From Symbiodinium microadriaticum (taxonomy: Eukaryota; Sar; Dinophyceae; Suessiales; Symbiodiniaceae): DNA of 64,000 bases. A program made the translations under genes and the position numbers. Positions 45,349-56,300 of this stretch are shown piece by piece (positions within the stretch are counted from its first letter, which is position 1; the number at the start of each line of letters is the position of its first letter). The notes under the pieces were generated by a model. That model saw only the letters and a list, made by a program, of their open reading frames with translations. It searched no databases and had not been told where the DNA came from. The stretch is taken from contig LSRX01000813.1 in the NCBI GenBank assembly GCA_001939145.1, forward strand, positions 112,834-176,833. The letters are read 5' to 3'.

Positions 45349-46599
45349 CGTTGTGGAGGTGAAGAAGGAGGCAGACCCAGATGCACCTGTCAGACAGACA
45401 GAGGAAAGCGTCATTGTCATGAGCAGGGCGCAGTGCATCAGACTCGAGAGACATGGGACAAGCAGTCCAGCTCTGGGAGCAGAGTGTTGCCTGCAGGATC
45501 CAGCTCTGGAAGAAGCGCGAAAGTTGCAGGTGTTATGCGACGGTTGAGCTTTGTTTCGTGGCTTGGCCGCTGGAGCCTCCAGTTACTCCTGTGCAGGCCC
45601 AGAAAGAGGAGAAGCTGATAGAAGAGGAGGCGGAAAGGACCTAGTTGAAGGCGGTTGATTCAGCCGGTGATTTCCATTGCCTTGCGAATATGCCACCATG
45701 TAGCTGGAAAGCTCCCTTGCTACAATGTGGAGGTTCGGGCATAGCAGAGCTGTGGGCACCATCCTTTGCCAGCTGTATCTTCAGCTCGCAGTCCCGACAA
45801 ACTTCCGTTGATTAGGAACGGCCCTCGTCAGCCACAGTACTTTGCTAGGAGTAGAGCACGTGACACCATGGCCCTAGAAGGAGGGTTCGCCAGGCCAAAA
45901 GCCTGCCTGTTCAGCAGCCTCCCCCGCTATCGTACAGGTAGACTCAAGGTCTCAAGTAGCCCTTTTCTCATCACGTTGGGCTTAGCTTCACGTCCCTGCT
46001 TGCTGGGAGTGTGCTCCTGACGTCCTGAATCCTGATGTTGCCCATGTGAAATTGCCGCAGCTACCGAGCCGTTGTGCCACGAGTGAGAATACCCGCACAG
46101 AAGCCCAAGCGAGGGTTTCGAAACCCAGAGCCGGTTCGCACGCGCTGTCAAGTGCCCGTGCTCTTGCTTGAGAGGTTGCCCGTCGCTACGATGCAGAGCT
46201 GCAGCGGGTCTTCGAACTTCGCTTGGCGAGCATCGAACACCGGGAGCTCGTCCGGATCCCGGACATTTGGACAAGAGTCGGAGTTGTGGGCTGGCACGGG
46301 GATGAAACCTGCCAAAACACACGCTGTTAGCCCTGCTGCCCACATTTATCGTGGCACGTTTCTTGAGAGTCGTATTCGTGCATGCTACTCGTCATCCAAT
46401 ATGGCTAGTTGAACCAGTGCAGTGCAATGCCTTATTATGTCAGCAGCTGCGGGAGATCGATGGTGCCACGCTCTTGGCGGCTTTGACAGCCGATCCTGAT
46501 GACGGGGAGGCGGAGGTCGTCGAGAACATCACCAGGGACAGTGTTTTTGCCAAGCAGGAGGAGATGCAAAAGACCGTGGCCCGCCTCAACCTGAATTAA
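45349..46599 (+). CDS. Probable multi-exon gene, acidic/charged protein of unknown function
   Basis: At least four + strand segments of clear coding character: about 45,350-45,425 (VVEVKKEADPDAPVRQTEES, VIVMSR); about 45,591-45,640 (AQKEEKLIEEEAERT); about 46,180-46,290 (RYDAELQRVFELRLASIEHR, ELVRIPDIWTRVGVV); and 46,441-46,599 (QLREIDGATLLAALTADPDD, GEAEVVENITRDSVFAKQEE, MQKTVARLNLN, stop TAA). AG acceptors precede each. Exon order is consistent, but the joins in the middle were not resolved. Charged helices with an acidic loop; no family recognised. Confidence 0.5.
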
Positions 46600-46968
46600 G
46601 ATGAGGATACCGCGTCCACGCCCATGGCAGCAGCGGTGACGATTTCAGGGGCAGGTGTGGCGTCTTTGGCGGCGGCTGCTTCCTCGACGTGCACAGGCGT
46701 CCTCCAAGCAGCCGACCCTATGCAGCACGGACAAGGGTTCGGATGGTCTCCTCAAGATCCAGGGCGGAACTGCAGCTCCTGTGCTCTTCTTGAGCCTGAG
46801 GCACTTTGCATACCCTTTCAGTGCTTGAGAGCAGCAAAGATCTGCCCAGCCTACTGGGATGTGATCCTGGCCAATCGTGCATCTGCGATCAAGCACCTCT
46901 ACCCTTCAATAGAAGATCTCATAGCACAGCGCCGGCCTTGCGTTCTCTGATCCGCCTCCGATTCCAAG

Positions 46969-47185
46969 GTGTGCACCGAAGGATGGTTGGCCGTCAAAGA
47001 GACTCGTCATCCATGGGCCTTCGTCAAGGGTGGGCCGAAACGACTCATCGCGGCCTTGGAGATGCTAAGGTCCTTAGTCGTGACCTCCTTCTTCATCAAG
47101 AATAATGACCAGGACCGGAGCAGCGCTTTCCTATCATTCCCCTGCTCTTTGACAAACAAAGGAGCATTTACTCCCTCCTATTAAC
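46969..47185 (+). pseudogene. Retroelement reverse-transcriptase/RNase H-like relic
   Basis: Reads EGWLAVKETRHPWAFVKGGP then KRLIAALEMLRSLVVTSFF, resembling the start of the RNase H-like region after the reverse transcriptase of DIRS/gypsy-type elements (pattern: basic residue, I-A-x-L-E-x-L, x2-L-V). About 75 bp later another frame gives IYSLLL after an Asp, comparable to the D-N-x-G-N-x-Y-x-L segment of such elements. Frame breaks between them indicate decay. I found no other element domains nearby, so this is tentative. Confidence 0.3.
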
Positions 47186-47989
47186 AGCAAGTCCAGGAAG
47201 ATGCCGGGCGGACGAGCTTACGCACCCCGACTACCAAGGCTGCAATCCGGAGCGCCGGCTTCGTGTCACCCGGCTTTCACTTTCACCTTTTGCACCTCGT
47301 GCTGGAATCTGATTCCGTCTAGTTTGCGACACTCCCGCACCTGCACGGTGAGGCCGAGAGTTCCCCCATTCGCTCGAACGAGATGTGGGACTTTTCTCGC
47401 CAGGCACATCAGTGCCACACCAGTGTTCGTTTGGATTATTGCGGAGGGGCCCTATAGTCACAGGCTTTGGGAGCCTTTGGCCCCGAATTGCTCGTGCGGC
47501 CCTCTCGGATTGCCACCTCCAGCACGAAGAAGAAAAGGGAAGTGTGCGTGTGGTTATCCTAGGGTTCCGCTGTGCTCGCGTTCGTTGACATAAGTGTTTA
47601 TTCAGGTATACTATCGCGAAGTCAACTTGACGCCAGTGGTAGCAGAGCATAGCGCACAAAGGAAGAATGCCGAGAAATATAAGACAGCGTAGCAGCACAG
47701 CAGAAACCAACGAGGTGAAGGTGAAAGTGGAGGAGGCGCCCGATTTGCCGGTGCGGTCGGGAGTCTGCATGTGTACCCTTGTGAAAACTCCGGCCGGCTG
47801 GCATCGTTTACAGCGGAGGAAAAGACCCGCCTCGAAGCGATCATGCTGAAAGAGGTGCCGTCGGTGTAGGGCGCAGTGATCACGCCCACCGCAGAACGAT
47901 TTGCAGCATCATCACTGCTCGCTATTTGCTCTCATGTTGTGAAAAGGCAGTGTCTCTCTCGTTGTGTTTCATTTGCTGCTACGCGTTTT

Positions 47990-49240
47990 TTCTACAGACT
48001 TCTCCTGCAACAGGTGGAGGAGACGAAAGCACAAATTCTGGAGGCTCCATGCCATGCGTAATGCCTTCCACGTGCCGGCATACGTTCAGGCCCGTGACGT
48101 CCACTGTGCTGGTCAGGAAATGGCTCACAAGAAGCAGGACGAAGAAGAGAAGGCGGAGAGTGGCAGAGACACAAGTAGCTCCGTTTCACGAGATCCGGCG
48201 GGTGTCGCGGCAGGAGAAGGCGCTTGCGGAAGAGCGGAAGAAGGAGGCCAGGCCACCAGGCCTCGCTAGGCTCGCGTCTCCGAGGAGGCTCTGAGATTCC
48301 ACGCAGGAGGAGCTGAAGGAGCTCGAGCAGCGGAAGCTGCGTCCGCCTCAGTGGGGATGGCGATCATCAACTCAAGAGCATTGGTTGTACAGTACTTCTG
48401 AAATGGCATGTCTTGAGACAGCTGGTCTTCTTCACTCCATGATGCTGAATGGTAGATGGGGAGGGGCTCGGAGAGTCGTTCGATGTTCCCAGGTTGGAGC
48501 AGAAGGCTAAAGTTGACGAGGAGCGGCTCAAGGCCGGAAGAAGAAAGCCCGGGCGTCTTCGTCTTCGTGCTTTCCTAGCAGAGTTTTGCATATTGCGAGT
48601 GATCGTGATGGCGATGGTGTCGAAGATGGACGGATGGCTGGATGCATGGATGATAAAAACGGCGATGGCGACGTAGGCGATGATGGTGACGAGGACGACG
48701 ACGACAACTAAGGCATGGAGGGCAGCGACTTGTTTTGGGTTGCAATTCGTTTGTGATACCGGGTTATGGAGTGGTTTCCTGCAGTTGTGGCCATGCGACT
48801 GGGAACGGCTCTGCAGAGGGCAGTGCAACACCTAAGACGGCAGGCATGGCGAGTGAAGCCCAGGCTTCTCGACACTGCACAGCTTGAACTTTGGGGATCC
48901 TGACTTTGCAACTTCTACAATGGTGAAAATCACGTTTTAACCACGTCAGCACACCGTGTGTTCTCTGAAATGTGATGCAGGAGCTGGAGCAACGTCAAGA
49001 GACCAAGCGGAAAGAGCGCCAACACAAGGCCCAGGAGGAGCAGAAGAAGGCCTCGAGTCGCGACGCATGCAGCAGAGTTCAGGCCGCAAGAAGAAGTCTG
49101 CCTCCCCACTTGAGGCCTTCAAAGCAGCCTTTCCAGATCTTGTGCAGGCTGCAGAGACCTCTCGCCTTTTAAATACGAAAGGCCAGCGCGCCGTGCAGTG
49201 CTCAGAGCCTTGGAGAGACATCCGGAGCAGTGAGTAGTGG
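47990..49240 (+). CDS. Probable multi-exon coiled-coil gene, unknown product
   Basis: A run of highly charged segments on the + strand: about 48,000-48,050 (LLQQVEETKAQILEAP); 48,160-48,255 (VAETQVAPFHEIRRVSRQEK, ALAEERKKEAR); 48,305-48,350 (EELKELEQRKLRPP); 48,450-48,545 (LGESFDVPRLEQKAKVDEER); 48,975-49,060 (QELEQRQETKRKERQHKAQE); and 49,068-49,215 (GRKKKSASPLEAFKAAFPDL, VQAAETSRLL). Frames differ between neighbours, as expected for spliced exons. The last runs into a GTGAGT donor near 49,230, so the gene may continue. The composition predicts a long basic coiled coil; I do not recognise it. Confidence 0.45.
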
Positions 49241-49249
49241 CCCTGGCAG

Positions 49250-50350
49250 TCAAGTTTGCCTGGCATGAGGCCGTGGGCTTCAAGCTGAAATCGAGCGTCC
49301 TCTGAGCTGTCGGTTACAGTGCAACCGGCAGCCCACACTGCTCACGTCCAGCATGATGCAGGTAGCAAGAGTTATGGCTCCCGTTGGCAATCCAGGTTCT
49401 ACAGCCGCAGTCCTGAACACAAATCCGTAGTAAAGGCTCAGCGCAGAGCTGACACTTGGATGACCATGAAATCATTGATTGTGGTAGGAGTTTGAGAACC
49501 CAAAAAGGCTTGATTGCTGCACGCACCAGATCAGCTTCGTGGCGAACACCATCCTAGTGGCACAAAGTTCTGGAAGCCTGCAACCGAGCTCCGTCCACGC
49601 AGACCCTTTAAAAGGGACGGGGTGGCCGCAACGTGGGCATCTCCTGCGCAACGCGGGCATCGCCTCCGCATCTCGTCAGCATCTTTCCCCAACTGTCGCC
49701 AGTCTTCGGTTTCCCTTCTGGCAGTACTGCACTTCATGAACCCCTCCGGGCAGCCTCGGGTAGCATGGACTCCAAGTTTGCTATCGTGGGACGGGTGCTG
49801 TGGTCAGCGGGTTAGCGACTTTTTGATCCTGTGCTCCGGCCGCCCCGAATGTTGAGTGGATGAAGATGGCGATTTCGATGACACGGGATGATGACGACGC
49901 TTGTGGTAATGATGTGATTGTGGTGTTTGATGAAGGTGATGATAGCTGTGATGATGTTGATAGTTGATAGTGATGCAGCGGCTGCTGATGATGCTGTCGT
50001 GGAGACTGAGAGGAAGAGGAGGACGAACAGGAGGAACAGAGGTCGCGGAGGAATAGGAGAACGATGAGATCGGAGATATGGGGGATGGAGGCAGTGAGTT
50101 CAGGTCATGTTTGTGATGGCCTTCGCAGGTATTGACATGTATGCTGTATGCATTCAAGATGTCGCGCCTTTTCGCAGGTGGTTGGGTTGAGTCCAGGCTG
50201 CCATGTCCCAAAAGGCCGGTGCCTGTGCAAATGAGTTTGGTAAAAGGCACGGAAACATCACGCTTGTGCATCTTTGCACGGCATCCGCTTCGTGTCAACT
50301 GTACGGACATGACGCAACTGGGACACGCATCTGGGATGATTAGACACGCC
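49250..50350. other. No gene recognised; possible 5' region of RAD23
   Basis: Only short frames on both strands. The RAD23 start codon should lie here. Confidence 0.35.
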
Positions 50351-50358
50351 CTGCACAG

Positions 50359-53300
50359 GTCACCTGCCGACCTCTGAAGGGTGACACCTTCACGGTGGAG
50401 GTGTCAGATGAGGTGCGTGAACATGACTTTGTCCTTTCGCGAAGCCGTGCCAATGGTTCTTGATCGGCAAAGTGTTGTTGAGTCTCTTTGTAGCCCCGAA
50501 AGCCAAGAAGCTCAGTCAAGGCTCATGACTGGTATCACCCCTTGGGAATTCTGGTGCAGTGTGAAGGCGACGGTGGCTGATCTGAAGAAGTCAATCTGCG
50601 AGAAGTTCCCAGAGCTCGTCCCTCAGGAAAGGAGACAGGCAGTCGCATTGAACTGGGGGTGCTTTGCAGTGATTCAGCAAGCCGATCCGGCAAGGCGAGG
50701 TTGCTCGCGCCCACAAGTCCTCAAATGAACTTCAATCCGATGAGACTTTGCTCGGGCTTCTGGCGGTGCTTTTGGCGCAAATTTTGGCCACATGTCCCAG
50801 GATGCTGGCGGAGCAGCAAAAGCTTATTCACCAGGGCAAGATTTTGGTCGACGAGACACACGTGAAGGAGAGACAATGTCGGATTGCAAGCAGCCTTCTG
50901 CCGAGTGCTGAGAGTTGGAAAAGTGCAAGACGGGAGTCAAGTTGAACTTGGGATTTTCGCTTGGAAAGAACAATTGGTCCTTTGATGCGGCCAATAAGAG
51001 CAGGACATTGGCATTAAGGAGGGGGAGTTCGTGGTGGTCATGGTGGCCAAGGCTGTGGCCGGGTATGAGATTTCATGATACGCATCACAAGAGGAAGAGG
51101 ATGCCCACCGCTGTATACAGATGTAGGAGATTCTGCTTGGCTCCGTGCTGGTTTATTTGGCGAAGGTTTGCAATATCCCCTACTAGTACTGGCATATTCG
51201 TTTGGTGCTGGCAACTGCAAGGGGATGCTCGTGCAGTGAGAACATAGGATTTCGGCAGGCTTGTTTGCAAGGTGAAGCGCCAGAATAATTTGGTATTGGG
51301 GATCTCCCCTCTTGATTGGAAGGGGGCGTCAAGAGTAAGTTCTGCGTTGGTCCGCTAATGTGTACTGGTAGCCCTGTATGGACAAGGGGGCATTGCAGGG
51401 GGGGCATTGCTATGCTAATCTAACATTCCGCGACGTTCCCCTCGCTTGACCATCCCCATCTCGGCCAAAGCCCCAGCTTCTAAAGTGAGGTGCAAAGTCT
51501 TGTACTGCATCTCAGCCCGAGCTCGACCTCAACATGCAGGCAAAGCCTCCCCCGACTCCGGCTCCGGCTCCGGCTCCGGCACCTGCAGCTGCGCCTGCAC
51601 CGACGCCAGCGCCGGCGAGCAAGCCGGCTGTGAGAGGACTCACGGGTTTCGGTTTTCCAGGCTTTGGAGTTCACTTACTTCGGAGCAAGCCGAACAGCTA
51701 TGATTCCCATGCTCGCGGTACGAGGTGCTGAACAGGCCCGGAAATTTGTGGAGAAGCTTAGGTGCCCCAGCTGCACCAGCGGCGGTGGATGCCGGAGCCG
51801 TTGCGACCTCAAGTCTCTGATGTGGAGGGCCAATTCGCGAGGTTCACATGTTGTTGCCGGGCCCATAGCGAGACTTCCAGAAGCTTCATAGAGCACCACC
51901 TGTGCAACATGCTACCTCCTCGAAGAGAGCAGCCTAATTGAATCCTGATATTCGCGTTTACAGGCGAGTGCACTTGGCATGCCCATCTTGCGGACTTACT
52001 CTTCATGTCTGCGGACCATCCAAGAGCTGAGGGCCGAATGCTCCAGGCAAACGAGAGTTTCAGAAAGTCCAAGTTTCTCAGCTCCGAACCCCGAAAGAGC
52101 CGAGGCAGCAGCTGCGACAGTTGTTGGCGGCACAGCAGCGGAGTCGTGGGAGCCCCAGCATTGCGAGGACGAGCGAACGCTGCCACAGCCCCAATGTCAC
52201 AGTGCAATACGACATGCGGTAAAGGGAGCGGATGCATGCGAGAAGACTCAAATAGAGCACGATGTAGCACACTGCAGCAAGCTCCGACGCGGCCCGGTCC
52301 AGTAGTTCATCTCGAAAGTAGTCAACTCTTCCCAGCAGCACGTTCCGTTCCAGTACTCAGGTACTCAACGGCCCTTTCACAAATTCAGCATGTATACCGT
52401 ATAAACGCCGCACACTGGTTGGATTCGTCGGCACAGATGCAGGATTGCATAGGTGGGTGACTGCTCAGGTTCATGCAGCTGCATGTTCACAAGCCCCCTT
52501 GAATAGAATTCGGTCGCATGTGTGCGGTGCAGAACTTGGAGAGCTTCCTCAGAAGGGGAAGTGGGATGTCGACCCGTGGTGTCATCGCCACTTCTTTTTG
52601 TAGGCTTTCTTAAGCACACGACCCACCCTGTCCAGGACCGTCCAGCAGCTGATGGAGATGGGCTTCGACAGACCGCAGGTTGAGCGATGTTTGCAGGCGA
52701 AAGACGGTCTCTGGAGTTTCCTCGTTGATTTTTCCCTGAATGCTGCATCTTCGACTTGGAGGCCCTGCTTAGCTTTGCTTGCCCTGAATGGAACAGCTTT
52801 CAGTGCAGGCAGCTTTCGGAAATCCTGACCGGGCTGTTGAGTATTTGATGTCGGCGGCCCAGCTTTGACTGTACCAGAGGCAGTGGCAGGGAGGCGATTC
52901 GCAGGTTTCTGGAGTTCGGTCAGAGCGCTCGAGAGTTGTCGAGAAGCGTTCCAACTCCCTTCACTGTGACAGGAGTGGAATTCCTGCTGGGGTCGGCATG
53001 GCAGTCCTGTCCTCGGTTGCTCTTCTGCCCTGACAACCCGAAGAGCTAGCGGAGGCGGGCCTTGGTCGGGGTCCCGATTTGTCAGCGGGGAAAACAGGAG
53101 GCAGCAGGACGCAGGTTGCACGAATGCATGCACGAGTCACGAGTGTGTTCAGTACTTTACTGTATGTGTGCAGGCATGTGAGTATGTATTACACATGTGC
53201 ATATACACACGTACATACACATAGATAGATGTTGTACATGCGTATTCATGCGAAGAGGCGCGCAGTGCAGGTTTGTATATGAATGTCAGCCGTTTTCGTC

Positions 53301-56300
53301 TACCGGACGTCGCCATAGACATGTGTCGAGCAAGATCACTTGCTCAACCAAGTTCGCTCTAGCTTGGGAGGACTCTGTGACTGAAAGCAGCTCGTATGGA
53401 CTTGTTGGAAGGGGGTATTTGCAGAGCCAAGGATTTCTCGGTGAGATTTCTTAGGATCCTGTTTTGCTAACCCTCAAATTGTCGACATATGCCAGCACGT
53501 GTAGTTGTCCCATTTGCAAGCTGGTCCTGCCACAGTTGAAGTTATCTTATTGTCTCAGTCCACGCGCTCCTCGGAGCCCGCTCACGTGCTGTTCTCTCAC
53601 GCACTCCCTGGTCTTTTCACTCGTTGACTCGTTGGCTCTACCCAGACCATCAACTTGTCACTTTCTCCTTCACATGGTGCAGGCACCCACTCGCTCACCC
53701 CACAGTTCCTTCCGGCACGCACACACTCCTTGAAGTCAACACAACACAGTAGTCAACCATTCAGGAGCCATTGCAAGTTCTCTGTCCCTACTCTTCCGCA
53801 TGGCTCCCGTGTTCAAAGAACTCTGAGCCATGAAATGACCACGGTTATCCAAGGCACCCGAAGCGGAGGGCGGCGAGCCAGCACCGACCACTCCGGGAGG
53901 TGTGGCGGATCAGCGTTTTGACGCCCACGGGTTTGCACTTGCCGCGGAGCTTCTGGACTGTTGGAACTTTAGTTGTCTTAGGGGGCTCTGTGCTGCTGTA
54001 ATACTTCGGGGCCCGCCGTCGTTTGCAGTGCGGATTTTTCAGTTGGTTGGGGCCATCGAACTATCTATCCTGATCAAGAACATGACGGAGATGCCCTCTT
54101 ACTTGTAGTACTGTGTATACATGGGACTCACCTCAGTTCCGAAGGCAGTGATTTCTAAGCGCGTCTGAGCCCAGCTCGCAAAAGGCGAGGCTCCAGCTCC
54201 GGCTACGGGCGGGGGCCCGGCTCCGGCCATGACAGGGGCCTTTCCGGCCATGCCACCACCTGGAGCCGGTCGTGGAGGACCGGAAGCGATTTGGGAGAGA
54301 CCGACAAAAATCCGCCCTTTGCCTCAGGTGGAGGCGGAGGCGGCGGAGGAGGAAATTTGGCAGCATTGGAGGAGCTGAGAAACCACCCGCGTCGCGGGCT
54401 CAGTCTGTTGTCCGTGCGTGCTTGGTGACTTGGTGCTGCTATCTTCCAGCAGCTTCTAGGCCTTCCCGAGTTGGCGGCTGCGGTGGCTGCTGATCCGAAT
54501 GTCAAGAGCCCAGCTCAAACGCAAAGCGGTAGCTTATGCACGTACTTTGGAACGCAAAGCGTTATCTTATGCACGTACTTTGGAATGCGTTTTGCACGGA
54601 CTGTCGCTATTGGCTGATTTGTGCTCTGTAGTGGGATAAAAGATTGCATGCACATGGTACAGTTACAGTGGTCCTGCTACAACACCTGAACTAGTTGATT
54701 AGGTGAACAGCCGTTTCGCTTACGGCCTATTTGGTGCAATGTGCGATTGTAGCTTCAGTGCATGCATCGACGTCTCAGAATTCAGCCACTATTTGGCGAG
54801 GAGGGTTAACGTGTTTTGCACGGACAATTGCTATTGGCTGACTAATGCTCTGTAGTGGCAGAAAACGCTGCCTGTGCATGGTACAGTGGTCCTGCTACAA
54901 GCCTTGGACGGATATCTATTCGTGGTCATATACTGGTGTATCCCCCAGCTTCAAACTTCAACAGTCCCTGAAGATCCTTGTGGAAGGTGCTCCCACAGAT
55001 CATCATGGCGCTTCAACAGAGCAGCCAAGACCTCAGCTGCAAAGGGCGACAGGCTGAGAAGCCTGTGGAGGAAGAAGGATTGCTGTGTTTTGCCCAAGCC
55101 GTACAAGAAGAGCGGAAGCAAGAAGGGCCGAGCCAAATTTACGCAGAAGCAGAAACGAGAAGCGCAGCATTCCTTGTTGGCTGAGATCCGGAGTTGGTGC
55201 AAGCCATTCGGGCGAATCCGCAAGAGTTCATGCGACTTCTGCAGGCCGCAATGCACCGATTCAGGTAGTTGCCATGCACAAGAAAGCCATCCTTTGCTAC
55301 GTCGCAGATTCCTGCCCCATGTGTTCGGCAACATGCTTGCAAAACTGTGGCCCATACTTATCAGCAAGGCTGGAGATGACGTCGTCTTGCCGATTATAAG
55401 TGCAAGTTATTAGTTTCAGGCAGAACCTTACACTCCGTCATTCAGATCAGGAGTTGAAGCCGTTTGGCCATTCGTACCGGACCAGGTAGACAACCCAGCA
55501 TCTGCCAAGAATCCAATACTAGACACACATATTTTAACGGTGCCTTGGCTTGGCTTTCTGACCATTTGCAGCGTGGCTTTGCGGCTTTGCGGCTGCAAGA
55601 GCATCGGCAGAGTCTGTGCAGACCTTGTGTTGGTTGGAACACTGTGGCAGGAACATGGAGCGGTTTTGTCAATAGTGTGTCCTAAGATTTTGATATCACC
55701 TGTTTCAGTATGTTTCCTTGCAGTTGCATGGAGTGACCTTTTGATGGGAGAGCAGCACAATCTGGCCGGGCTATTCTACAGTGGCATCTCACGCACTGTT
55801 ACACCACATTATCAAGACCGGCCTTAACAGCATTGGGAAAGGCTTGTTCAGAATCCAGTTGAAGAGGATTCCCACCAAAAGTGAATCAAGAGCCCTATCT
55901 TGTTTATCACAGCAGCAACTTTGCAGAGGAATGCACCGCCCGAAGAACTTTGGAGAAGCTAGCAGTCGGCCCCTTCACAACTCTTGAACTCCCTAAACCC
56001 CTAAAGAAAAACCTCCACGCTTCACAGAGACCCATGGCTCCCTCATGTTTTGGACGCAGGGCGGAGCCGCCCCGGCGGGAGGTGAGCAAGATCCCGTCGC
56101 GGCCATGCTTGCAGCAGCACAGGCCAGAGACTCGAGTTAGTCAGAGCTGGAGGAAGGATAGCTGGTTAGAACTTCAGGACTTCGGGGGTTCTAGGGGCTG
56201 CAGTCGGAGAAGGATTGCGAATGCAGGTGGAAAGGCCTGTGGGCAAGGACTGTCCATTAGAGAGCTGCAGAGGGAGAGAGAGAGAGAGAGAGGTGAAGCC

